The position numbers and the translations under genes are program-made. Of a DNA stretch of 64,000 nt, positions 10,217 through 21,800 are shown in pieces. The stretch is taken from positions 209,001 through 273,000 of the forward strand of contig NW_026733046.1 in NCBI RefSeq assembly GCF_028476545.1, written 5' to 3'. The stretch comes from Physella acuta. Its lineage: Eukaryota; Mollusca; Gastropoda; Physidae. The notes under the pieces are model-generated. The model was not told the origin of the DNA. It did not search any database and saw only the letters and a list, made by a program, of their open reading frames with translations. Numbering within the stretch: position 1 is the stretch's first letter; every line of letters begins with the position of its first letter.

Positions 10217-13200
10217 TCAAGACCTGGCAAAGCTCTTGAGGCTGTACATGAAGTTCTGGCAGCGCAGCTGGACAGCGAGGTCTGTCATGAAGGTGTTGAT
10301 GACCGAGTCCTTCTCGTTCTTCTTGCTCTCAAACACAACTACCAGCCAGATTCGCACGTCCACGCGGGTGATGAAGTAGGAGCTGTAGGGTCTCTGGGGA
10401 TGGGAGCAGGGGTGATGAAGTAGGAGCTGTAGGGTCTCTGGAGATGGGAGCAGGGGTGATGAAGTAGGAGCTGTAGGGTCTCTGGAGATGGGAGCAGGGG
10501 TGATGAAGTAGGAGCTGTAGGGTCTCTGGGGATGGGAGCAGGGGTGGGGAAGGTTGACATACATACATACAGAATCCAAGTTTTGACACAATGTCTATGC
10601 ACATTTATAAATTTAACTCTTTAAAGAATAAAAAGACAGTTCTAATTTAAATATTTAATAGAAAACACATGCAAATGGGACAGTAGTTGGCTAGTAGAGT
10701 TCCTGACTGCCAACCCAAAAGTTTGAGTTCAGATCCTGGGATTAAGTCTGTAGGACATCCCTGAGTCCACCTGACTGTGGTGGGAAAGTTAAATGTGCAC
10801 AGACCTGAACACACAATTCCTTTATGGCAGAGGTCACAGAATCAGATGACCTCTACTTCATCTACCATACAGGCAGGCCTGAAATGGCAACTTTTGTTTT
10901 CTCTACTTGTTGATAATAAAGAATTTAAAAAATCTGAGACTTAAAACATGAACAAATAGGGCGGACATGTCTGACAGTTGGCAGAAGGAAAATTTAAAAT
11001 TATTTATTTTACACCTGGCTCAGGATTTCAGGTCAACTTGACATTTGTTGACCTTGACCTCAACCACTGACCTTTTCTGTGGGCTTGTCATAAAAATAAT
11101 GGAGTTTATCAAAACTGTTTTCTGTTGAGCTGAGTAGCATGACCAATGCAGGCCAATGGATGGCATTGATGGATCTTTCCTGGAGGTCAAATCATAACAA
11201 CTGTTTACGCAGTCAATTATTTATTGCACTAAACATAACTAAAGATCAGTAGTTTAATTGTTTAGTCCACTAATAAATAATTGTTAAATAATTTTGGCAT
11301 TTACAACAAATTATTTTTCTTTTTAAGATATAATTTTTCTGTTGAAGCAATTTTGTTGTGCTCACCATGGGGTATGAAAATATGGGGGGGTAAGTGTCCA
11401 TCCCCTGGGTGGTCTCTGCGTACTTGTTAGGGTGGTGGTAACCCCCCTCACCCACACGACTGCTCAGACCTTTGGCCTCTAGGATGAGGTAGATGTTGGT
11501 GGCGTCTGACTTTCTCTGAAAGGCTTGCACCCTGCAACATGTTCGTTCAAATTTCTAGTCAATCTTATAAAACTTTTTTTTTTAAACTAAAATCATTTGG
11601 AGAGCTATTGTTTTGTTACATGTTTAAAAATCTAAGTTCCACGCTTACTTTCCAAAAAAATCTTCTGGAGCTTTGGCGAGATTTGCTTTCATCTCTGCTG
11701 GGATGGTTTGCTTAGACAGGACATGATAGAAATAGAAACCAAACTGGGAAGAAATGTTTTAGACATGAGAGAAACACCAAACAAGATGGGAGACTTGTAG
11801 CTTTCATTTAAAACTGGCTGCAATTTCACACTCCATATAAAATGTGACTAACTTAATTAAACAAACAGAAAACAACTGTTTTCATGTCCAAAAAAATGTG
11901 TTGAAATTGTAGAAATACCTTTGATAAAAGGATTCCCTTAAGTTTTAGCAACCAGGCATGTAGTGGGGGAAATGGGCTGGTTTTTCCAGAAGTTCTGCCA
12001 AATGATGATTTTACCTGCAAATTTAAAAATATCATCACAGTAAATTATAACTTGCTTTTGAAAATTGTAAAAATGGGGTTGTAAAGAGTGGGTTCATCTT
12101 GCTTTAGGTGTAAGGGAGGGCCAGAGAGAGAGACTGACCTCTTTGACTGGGGTCATCTTGCCCCAGGTGTTGAGTTTGCTGTGCGCCAGGTGTAGCTGGA
12201 GAACGCTGGCTAGGTAGTCCCAGGTGGAGATGTGGATCTGGGCGTGTAGCAGGTGACACAGGCTTTCAACCTCCAGGCTGGGGGGAAAAGTTTTAAATCA
12301 TTGGGGGACAAGTTTTAAATCATGTCAGACTGGGGGGGGACGGGGGGGGAGAGTTTTAATTGTCAGAATGGGGGGGGGGGGTGGAGAAAAAAAAGGCTAA
12401 AAGAAACGTGTGGTGTGTTAACCCCTATGTGTAGTGCAACTAAACCATCCCTACCTGAAGACAGCTTTGAGCGAGGCCACCAGGGGATGATGGAAGCCCT
12501 TCATGTGGTCCTTCATGATCTCCTCAGCCATCATGACCAGGTCCTCAAAGCTCATCCAGTTCCTCATCCCTCCCAGGCTGGACAGCTGCTCGTAGCTGCA
12601 GTCTGCAGTTAAGTCAAAAACTCAAGGACATTTCCGCAGTCTGCAGTTAAGTCAAAAACTCAAGGACATTTCCGCAGTCTGCAGTTAAGTCAAAAACTCA
12701 AGGACATTTCCGCAGTCTGCAGTTAAGTCAAAAACTCAAGGACATTTCCACAGTCTGCAGTTAAGTCAAAAACTCAAGGACATTTCCGCAGTCTGCAGTT
12801 AAGTTAAAAACTCAAGGACATTTCCGCAGTCTGCAGTTAAGTCAAAAACTCAAGGACATTTCCGCAGTCTGCAGTTAAGTCAAAAACTCAAGGACATTTC
12901 CGCAGTCTGCAGTTAAGTCAAAAACTCAAGGACATTTCCGCAGTCTGCAGTTAAGTCAAAAACTCAAGGACATTTCCGCAGTCTGCAGTTAAGTCAAAAA
13001 CTCAAGGACATTTCCGCAGTCTGCAGTTAAGTCAAAAACTCAAGGACATTTCCGCAGTCTGCAGTTAAGTCAAAAACTCAAGGACATTTCTGCAGTCTGC
13101 AGTTAAGTCAAAAACTCAAGGACATTTCTGCAGTCTGCAGTTAAGTCAAAAACTCAAGGACATTTCCGCAGTCTGCAGTTAAGTCAAAAACTCAAGGACA

Positions 13201-16200
13201 TTTCCGCAGTCTGCAGTTAAGTCAAAAACTCAAGGACATTTCCGCAGTCTGCAGTTAAGTCAAAAACTCAAGGACATTTCCGCAGTCTGCAGTTAAGTCA
13301 AAAACTCAAGGACATTTCCGCAGTCTGCAGTTAAGTCAAAAACTCAAGGACATTTCCGCAGTCTGCAGTTAAGTCAAAAACTCAAGGACATTTCCGCAGT
13401 CTGCAGTTAAGTCAAAAACTCAAGGACATTTCCACAGTCTGCAGTTAAGTCAAAAACTCAAGGACATTTCCGCAGTCTGCAGTTAAGTCAAAAACTCAAG
13501 GACATTTCCAGTCTGCAGTTAAGTCAAAAACTCAAGGACATTTCCGCAGTCTGCAGTTAAGTCAAAAACTCAAGGACATTTCCGCAGTCTGCAGTTAAGT
13601 CAAAAACTCAAGGACATTTCCGCAGTCTGCAGTTAAGTCAAAAACTCAAGGACATTTCCGCAGTCTGCAGTTAAGTCAAAAACTCAAGGACATTTCTGCA
13701 GTCTGCAGTTAAGTCAAAAACTCAAGGACATTTCCGCAGTCTGCAGTTAAGTCAAAAACTCAAGGACATTTCCGCAGTCTGCAGTTAAGTCAAAAACTCA
13801 AGGACATTTCCGCAGTCTGCAGTTAAGTCAAAAACTCAAGGACATTTCCGCAGTCTGCAGTTAAGTCAAAAACTCAAGGACATTTCCGCAGTCTGCAGTT
13901 AAGTCAAAAACTCAAGGACATTTCCGCAGTCTGCAGTTAAGTCAAAAACTCAAGGACATTTCCACAGTCTGCAGTTAAGTCAAAAACTCAAGGACATTTC
14001 CGCAGTCTGCAGTTAAGTCAAAAACTCAAGGACATTTCCAGTCTGCAGTTAAGTCAAAAACTCAAGGACATTTCCGCAGTCTGCAGTTAAGTCAAAAACT
14101 CAAGGACATTTCCGCAGTCTGCAGTTAAGTCAAAAACTCAAGGACATTTCCGCAGTCTGCAGTTAAGTCAAAAACTCAAGGACATTTCCGCAGTCTGCAG
14201 TTAAGTCAAAAACTCAAGGACATTTCTGCAGTCTGCAGTTAAGTCAAAAACTCAAGGACATTTCCGCAGTCTGCAGTTAAGTCAAAAACTCAAGGACATT
14301 TCCGCAGTCTGCAGTTAAGTCAAAAACTCAAGGACATTTCCGCAGTCTGCAGTTAAGTCAAAAACTCAAGGACATTTCCGCAGTCTGCAGTTAAGTCAAA
14401 AACTCAAGGACATTTCCAGTCTGCAGTTAAGTCAAAAACTCAAGGACATTTCCGCAGTCTGCAGTTAAGTCAAAAACTCAAGGACAATACCACAGTCTGC
14501 AGTTAAGTTAAAAACTCAAGGACATTTCCAGTCTTCAGTTAAGTCAAAAACTCAAGGACAATACCGCAGTCTGCAGTTAAGTCAAAAACTCAAGGACATT
14601 TCCACAGTCTTCATTTAAGTCAAAAAAACTCAAGGACATTTCCGCAGTCCTCAGTTAAGTCCGTGCTTTGATCAAAGCTTGCAATTTTTTTTTGCTATTC
14701 TAAGGCGACTTAAGACATTTATAAATTCTATCAGGGAAATAAATATTTAAATTGATGGTGAAGCTTAAACTCGTTAAGCATAATCAACTAATCTTCAATA
14801 TTTAACTTCAGTGTTAAAATTTTAGTTCTTGACAAATGCTACAAGAAGGCAGCCCTGCCTATGTAGCTGTAGGACAACTACCCCAGCTACTGGACAAAGG
14901 ATACAATTCTATCATCTTCAACCTGGCGCGCACGAAGAAGAAAAGCTGGCCACTTATATGGGCAAGTAACTGATCTGACTCATTGACAGGCTTACTCTCC
15001 CCTGACTCTAAGGGCAGAGAACCAGGGGAGAGAGAGTTCTCCATGCGCTGGAACTCATGCAACAACATGGAGTAAATGGACTTGGCACTCTGAAATAGGA
15101 ATCAACATAGAGTAGATGGACTTGGCACTCTGAAATAGGAATCAACATGGAGTAAATGGACTTGGCACTCTGAAATAGGAATCAACATGGAGTAGATGGA
15201 CTTGGCACTCTGAAATAGGAATCAACATGGAGTAGATGGACTTGGCACTCTGAAATAGGAATCAACATGGAGTAGATGGACTTGGCACTCTGAAATAGGA
15301 ATCAACATGGAGTAGATGGACTTGGCACTCTGAAATAGGAATCAACATGGAGTAGATGGACTTGGCACTCTGAAATAGGAATCAACATGGAGTAAATGGA
15401 CTTGGCACTCTGAAATAGGAATCAACATGGAGTAGATGGACTTGGCACTCTGAAATAGGAATCAACATGGAGTAGATGGACTTGGCACTCTGAAATAGGA
15501 ATCAACATGGAGTAGATGGACTTGGCACTCTGAAATAGGAATCAACATGGAGTAGATGGACTTGGCACTCTGAAATAGGAATCAACATGGAGTAGATGGA
15601 CTTGGCACTCTGAAATAGGAATCAACATGGAGTAGATGGACTTGGCACTCTGAAATAGGAATCAACATGGAGTAGATGGACTTGGCACTCTGAAATAGGA
15701 ATCAACATGGAGTAGATGGACTTGGCACTCTGAAATAGGAATCAACATGGAGTAGATGGACTTGGCACTCTGAAATAGGAATCAACATGGAGTAGATGGA
15801 CTTGGCACTCTGAAATAGGAATCAAGCATCAGTTTAAAGCTTTTAATGGTTTTTTTTTTTAATTTAAAGTTTAAGGGTCAGCCAAATTTATTTCATTAGG
15901 AAGTCTATACAACTCTCACTAAACACTTATCAAAATATTTTTGTTTTTATATTTCCTAAAAGATTAAGTGTTTTTGTCTGCATATTTAAAAAAAAAAGAA
16001 TTTCTTAGCTAAAAATAATGATTTTGTATGAAAGTTTCATAAAAAAGTAATGTTCAGTCATACAGGATTAGTTTTTTAATCTAGCAAAAAGTGTGTTACA
16101 AGTGACAAAGTGAACTGACAAAAAGTCTGTGGTACAAGTAACAAAGTGAACTGACAAAAAGTCTGTGTTACAAGTGACAAAGTGAACTGACAAAAAGTCT

Positions 16201-17879
16201 GTGGTACAAGTGACAAAGTGAACTGACATCTTTAGAGCGCACAATCTGTGTGAACCTCTTCTGTCCCAGGAAAACAAGGTTGTTGTAGTTCTTCTCTGCT
16301 ATGGCCAGCTGTGACAGGCACTGAAGAGTTTCTCCCCAGAAGGCTGCGTTGCTGAACTTGTGCCCATCTTTTTCATTATCCTGCAGGGAAAGATAACTCA
16401 CTTTAAAGCTATTGTTTCATTATCCTTCAAGGAAAGATAACTTAATTTAAAGCTGTTGTTTAATTATCCTTCAAGGAAAGACAACCCAGTTTAAAGTAAA
16501 TTAAAGCTATTTTTTTTAGCCAGTTACAAATGCAGCCTTAGGTTGGCTTGATAAAACCAACGCAAATATTCAATGAAAATATGGAATTTATTTCAATAGT
16601 TTATTCTACATCTGATTTCACATACTTTCTAATGCTCTAGTAATTGTGTAATTATAAAGTTTCTTAAAATAATTAGGCTCTTATTCATAGAAAATACAAT
16701 TATTCTCATTAATAATGTAATGCAAATTACTTCACTGATTTACTCAAGACTTCATATGAAACAATTCCAATGAATACAAGATATTTATTCTGTCAGAGTT
16801 TGTACAAGATATTTATTCTGTCAGAGTTTGTACAAGATATTTATTCTGTCAGAGTTTGTACAAGATATTTATTCTGTCAGAGTTTGTACAAGATATTTAT
16901 TCTGTCAGAGTTTGTACAAGATATTTATTCTGTTAGAGTTTGTACAAGATATTTATTCTGTCAGAGTTTGTACAAGATATTTATTCTGTCACAGTTGAAT
17001 TTGCTTATGATCAACACAGCCACAGCCCAACAATCTACTTACCACACCACCTACTCACCAAACCAAAAATCTACTGACCACACCATCTACTGACCACACC
17101 ATCCACTGACCACACCATCTACTGACCACACTATTTACTGACTTACTGACCACACCATCTACTGACCACACCATCCACTGACCACACCATCTACTGACCA
17201 CACCATCTACTGACCACACCATCTACTGACCACACCATCTACTGACCACACTATTTACTGACTTACTGACCACACCATCTACTGACCACACCATCTACTG
17301 ACCACACCATCTACTGACCACACCATCTACTGACCACACCATCTACTGACCACACCATCTACTGACCACACCATCTACTGACCACACCATCTACTGACCA
17401 CACCATCCACTGACCACACCAACCCTCTACTACCACACCATCTACTGACCACACCATCTACTGACCACACCATCTACTGACCACACCATCGACTGACCAC
17501 ACCATCTACTGACCACACCATCGACTGACCACACCATCTACTCACCACACCATCTACTGACCACACCATCCACTGACCACACCATCTACTGACCACACCA
17601 TCTACTGACCACACCATCTACTGACCACACCATCTACTGACCACACCATCTACTGACCACACCATCTACTGACCACACCATCAGCTGACCACACCATCTA
17701 CTGACCACACCATCTACTGACCACATCATCTACTGACCACACCATCTACTCACCACCAGTTCCTTGGCCTTGTCGTAGTTGGCTTGACTGACCAGTACAA
17801 AATAATGTTCTAGAACAGATTCTTCATGTGAGATGGACGGAGAAGCTGGGTAATTTAGGACAGACTCTCTGGACGACAT
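10217..17879 (-). CDS. KICS2: KICSTOR complex subunit KICS2 (C12orf66 / DUF2003 family), complete
   Basis: KICS2 is known as part of KICSTOR (with SZT2, ITFG2 and KPTN), which holds GATOR1 at the lysosome so that mTORC1 is switched off when amino acids are scarce. Ten coding exons, 5' to 3': 17879-17754, 16380-16228, 15089-14905, 12595-12455, 12277-12139, 12014-11919, 11743-11649, 11531-11366, 11179-11072, 10393-10217. All are GT-AG with matching phases, 1386 nt, 461 residues against 445 in human. Recognisable stretches recalled from the human protein: VLEHYFVLVSQANYDKAKEL, LAIAEKNYNNLVFLGQK, LSSLGGMRNWMSFEDLV, FHHPLVASLKAVF, LEVESLCHLLHAQ, AWLLKLKGILLSK, EDFFGK, GYHHPNKYAETTQGMDTYP and WLVVVFESKKNEKDS. 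The ATG at 17879-17877 has G at -3, and a stop precedes it in frame in the spliced 5'UTR. Six of its exon edges or ends touch minisatellites. The ending lacks the human LKPGAKG motif (it reads SLKSFARS). Confidence 0.95.
10365..10545. repeat. 44-bp tandem repeat over KICS2 exon 10 acceptor
   Basis: Four copies of a 44-bp unit. Each contains the minus-strand acceptor CATCCCCAG or CATCTCCAG followed by the first 28 nt of exon 10 (RPYSSYFIT). Only the copy nearest the exon continues into the conserved VDVRIWLVVV frame. Confidence 0.95.
10678..10915 (+). mobile_element. tRNA-derived SINE
   Basis: The head carries a box-A-like TTGGCTAGTAGAG (about 10687-10699) and a box-B-like GAGTTCAGATCC (about 10724-10735) at tRNA spacing. 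The body has GAGTCCACCTGACTG and a later GACCTCTACTTCATCT stretch shared in outline with the copy at 32650-32840. It lies in KICS2 intron 9, antisense to the gene. Boundaries are approximate. Confidence 0.7.
12597..14665. repeat. Minisatellite, 38-bp unit, at KICS2 exon 4 acceptor
   Basis: About 54 copies of a 38-bp unit containing CAGTCTGCAGTTAAGTC. On the minus strand each reads GTTTTTGACTTAACTGCAG, a usable-looking 3' splice site, and the array ends at the true acceptor of exon 4 (12596). Variant units recur in the same order about 530 bp apart, showing block duplication. Confidence 0.97.
15064..15825. repeat. 40-bp array of duplicated KICS2 exon 3 acceptors
   Basis: About 19 nearly identical 40-bp copies. 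On the minus strand each holds TTCCTATTTCAG followed by about 27 nt matching the start of exon 3 (SAKSIYSML, with one silent difference in most copies). The exon-proximal copy continues into the conserved coding frame. Confidence 0.97.
16085..16228. repeat. 37-bp tandem repeat at KICS2 exon 2 donor
   Basis: Four copies starting at the donor of exon 2. On the minus strand each begins GTCAGTTCACTTTGTC, so the GTCAGT donor is repeated into the intron. Confidence 0.9.
16780..16998. repeat. 27-bp tandem repeat
   Basis: About eight copies with TGTACAAGATATTTATTCTG in KICS2 intron 1. The + strand frame is open for about 100 codons, a length artefact. Confidence 0.9.
17030..17753. repeat. 16-bp array at KICS2 exon 1 donor
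   Basis: About 44 copies of CATCTACTGACCACAC. On the minus strand the array starts at the exon 1 donor GTGAGTAGATGG, and the units read GTCAGTAGATGGTGTG, that is, donor-like copies. Confidence 0.93.
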
Positions 17880-18139
17880 CCCTATAGCCTGACCCAGGGG
17901 AAAACAAAAACATCAAACATATACATCCACATAGATATTTAATAAATCTATTCACATATTTTGTTACATATATATATGTATTCCATCATAAAGGATCAAT
18001 GTGTGGTAAAATCATGTTGAATTTGATATAATTGTTACTATTTTACAATACTTGCATTATTCTAACAAATAAAGATATTTTCATTGTAAAAGAGACCAAA
18101 ATATGCATCGTTAATTATTTAAAATCATGGATGGTTAAC

Positions 18140-21040
18140 ATTTTAGATGGGACATTAAGTGTTGGGTAGACTGAATTAGATGGGAGACAGAATTAGATGG
18201 GACATTAAGTGTTGGGTAGACTGAATTAGATGGGACATTAAGTGTTGGGTAGACTGAATTAGATGGGACATTAAGTGTTGGGTAGACTGAATTAGATGGG
18301 ACATTAAGTCTTGGGTAGACTGAATTAGATGGGACATTAAGTGTTGGGTAGACTGAATTAGATGGGACATTAAGTCTTGGGTAGACTGAATTAGATGGGA
18401 GACAGAATTAGATGGGACATTAAGTGTTGGGTAGACTGAATTAGATGGGACATTAAGTGTTGGGTAGACTGAATTAGATGGGACATTAAGTCTTGGGTAG
18501 ACTGAATTAGATGGGACATTAAGTGTTGGGTAGACTGAATTAGATGGGACATTAAGTCTTGGGTAGACTGAATTAGATGGGACATTAAGTGTTGGGTAGA
18601 CTGAATTAGATGGGACATTAAGTGTTGGGTAGACTGAATTAGATGGGACATTGTTGAGTAGACTGAATTAGATGGGACATTGTTGGGTAGACTGAATTAG
18701 ATGGGACATTAAGTCTTGGGTAGACTGAATTAGATGGGACATTAAGTGTTGAGTAGACTGAATTAGATGGGACATTGTTGGGTAGACTGAATTAGATGGG
18801 ACATTGTTGAGTAGACTGAATTAGATAGGACATTAAGTGTTGGGTAGACTGAATTAGATGGGACATTAAGTGTTGGGTAGACTGAATTAGATGGGACATT
18901 AAGTCTTGGGTAGACTGAATTAGATAGGACATTAAGTCTTGGGTAGACTGAATTAGATGGGACATTAAGTGTTGGGTAGACTGAATTAGATGGGACATTA
19001 AGTGTTGGGTAGACTGAATTAGATGGGACATTAAGTGTTGGGTAGACTGAATTAGATGGGACATTAAGTCTTGGGTAGACTGAATTAGATGGGACATTAA
19101 GTGTTGGGTAGACTGAATTAGATGGGACATTAAGTGTTGGGTAGACTGAATTAGATGGGACATTAAGTGTTGGGTAGACTGAATTAGATGGGACATTAAG
19201 TCTTGGGTAGACTGAATTAGATGGGACATTAAGTGTTGGGTAGACTGAATTAGATGGGACATTAAGTGTTGGGTAGACTGAATTAGATGGGACATTAAGT
19301 CTTGGGTAGACTGAATTAGATGGGACATTAAGTCTTGGGTAGACTGAATTAGATGGGACATTAAGTGTTGGGTAGACTGAATTAGATGGGACATTAAGTG
19401 TTGGGTAGACTGAATTAGATGGGACATTAAGTGTTGGGTAGACTGAATTAGATGGGACATTAAGTGTTGGGTAGACTGAATTAGATGGGACATTGTTGGG
19501 TAGACTGAATTAGATGGGACATTAAGTGTTGGGTAGACTGAATTAGATGGGACATTAAGTGTTGGGTAGACTGAATTAGATGGGACATTAAGTGTTGGGT
19601 AGACTGAATTAGATGGGACATTAAGTGTTGGGTAGACTGAATTAGATGGGACATTAAGTGTTGGGTAGACTGAATTAGATGGGACATTAAGTGTTGGGTA
19701 GACTGAATTAGATGGGACATTAAGTGTTGGGTAGACTGAATTAGATGGGACATTAAGTGTTGGGTAGACTGAATTAGATGGGACATTGTTGGGTAGACTG
19801 AATTAGATGGGACATTAAGTCTTGGGTAGACTGAATTAGATGGGACATTAAGTGTTGGGTAGACTGAATTAGATGGGACATTAAGTCTTGGGTAGACTGA
19901 ATTAGATGGGACATTAAGTCTTGGGTAGACTGAATTAGATGGGACATTATGTGTTGGGTAGACTGAATTAGATGGGACATTAAGTGTTGGGTAGACTGAA
20001 TTAGATAGGACATTAAGTCTTGGGTAGACTGAATTAGATGGGACATTAAGTGTTGGGTAGACTGAATTAGATGGGACATTGTTGGGTAGACTGAATTAGG
20101 ACATTAAGTGTTGGGTAGACTGAATTAGATGGGACATTGTTGGGTAGACTGAATTAGATGGGACATTGTTGGGTAGACTGAATTAGATGGGACATTGTTG
20201 GGTAGACTGAATTAGATGGGACATTAAGTCTTGGGTAGACTGAATTAGATGGGACATTAAGTGTTGGGTAGACTGAATTAGATGGGACATTAAGTGTTGG
20301 GTAGACTGAATTAGATGGGACATTAAGTGTTGGGTAGACTGAATTAGATGGGACATTAAGTGTTGGGTAGACTGAATTAGATGGGACATTAAGTGTTGGG
20401 TAGACTGAATTAGATGGGACATTAAGTGTTGGGTAGACTGAATTAGATGGGACATTGTTGGGTAGACTGAATTAGATGGGACATTAAGTCTTGGGTAGAC
20501 TGAATTAGATGGGACATTAAGTGTTGGGTAGACTGAATTAGATGGGACATTAAGTCTTGGGTAGACTGAATTAGATGGGACATTAAGTCTTGGGTAGACT
20601 GAATTAGATGGGACATTATGTGTTGGGTAGACTGAATTAGATGGGACATTAAGTGTTGGGTAGACTGAATTAGATAGGACATTAAGTCTTGGGTAGACTG
20701 AATTAGATGGGACATTAAGTGTTGGGTAGACTGAATTAGATGGGACATTGTTGGGTAGACTGAATTAGGACATTAAGTGTTGGGTAGACTGAATTAGATG
20801 GGACATTGTTGGGTAGACTGAATTAGATGGGACATTGTTGGGTAGACTGAATTAGATGGGACATTGTTGGGTAGACTGAATTAGATGGGACATTAAGTCT
20901 TGGGTAGACTGAATTAGATGGGACATTAAGTGTTGGGTAGACTGAATTAGATGGGACATTAAGTGTTGGGTAGACTGAATTAGATGGGACATTAAGTGTT
21001 GGGTAGACTGAATTAGATGGGGCATAAAGTGGTCGATGGA
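18140..21040. repeat. Minisatellite, 33-bp unit, about 85 copies
   Basis: Units contain GACTGAATTAGATGGGACAT; some lack the next 9 bp. Read on the minus strand they give an 11-residue repeat with open frames up to 233 codons, rejected as coding. The pattern of variants from 19774 to 20455 recurs from 20443 to about 21040 with a shift of 669 bp. Confidence 0.97.
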
Positions 21041-21290
21041 CTGAATTAGATACAACAAACTGAATGAAATAAAAGATGTATTCCTAGTAGAGCTCACACA
21101 TACAAAAAAAAATCAGATTATATACTTTTGAATCCTCAACAACATTTTTAGCAAGCTCTGTTAACATTTATGGAACTAAAGATGAAATGTAGCCCTTATT
21201 CAATGTTTTAGCCAACAGTGAGTGACAGATACTAGGGATACATGAGGTATAGACAATAAAAAGTGTCCCAAACTTGATAATTTAAGCAGG

Positions 21291-21800
21291 GTCACTGTGC
21301 TATATGGTGACAGACTAACTACAGTTGTGACAAGTAACTGGAACAAGTTTACACTTGTGTCACTGTGCTATATGGTGACAGACTAACTACAGTTGTGACA
21401 AGTAACTGGAACAAGTTTACACTTGTGTCACTGTGCTATATGGTAACAGACTAACTACAGTTGTGACAAGTAACTGGAACAAGTTTACACTTGTGTCACT
21501 GTGCTATATGGTGACAGACTAACTACAGTTGTGACAAGTAACTGGAACAAGTTTACACTTGTGTCACTGTGCTATATGGTAACAGACTAACTACAGTTGT
21601 GACAAGTAACTGGAACAAGTTTACACTTGTGTCACTGTGCTATATGGTGACAGACTAACTACAGTTGTGACAAGTAACTGGAACAAGTTTACACTTGTGT
21701 CACTGTGCTATATGGTGACAGACTAACTACAGTTGTGACAAGTAACTGGAACAAGTTTACACTTGTGTCACTGTGCTATATGGTAACAGACTAACTACAG
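21291..21800. repeat. 68-bp tandem repeat
   Basis: About eight near-identical copies, each starting GTCACTGTGCTATATGG. It lies in the KICS2 leader intron. Confidence 0.95.

Noticed and set aside
12597-14665. Possible CRISPR-like array of regular repeats
   Set aside because: Units are contiguous with no unique spacers, and the context is a eukaryotic intron.
18176-21097. Series of minus frames with an 11-residue repeat (MSHLIQSTQHL)
   Set aside because: Translation of the 33-bp array in the KICS2 leader intron.
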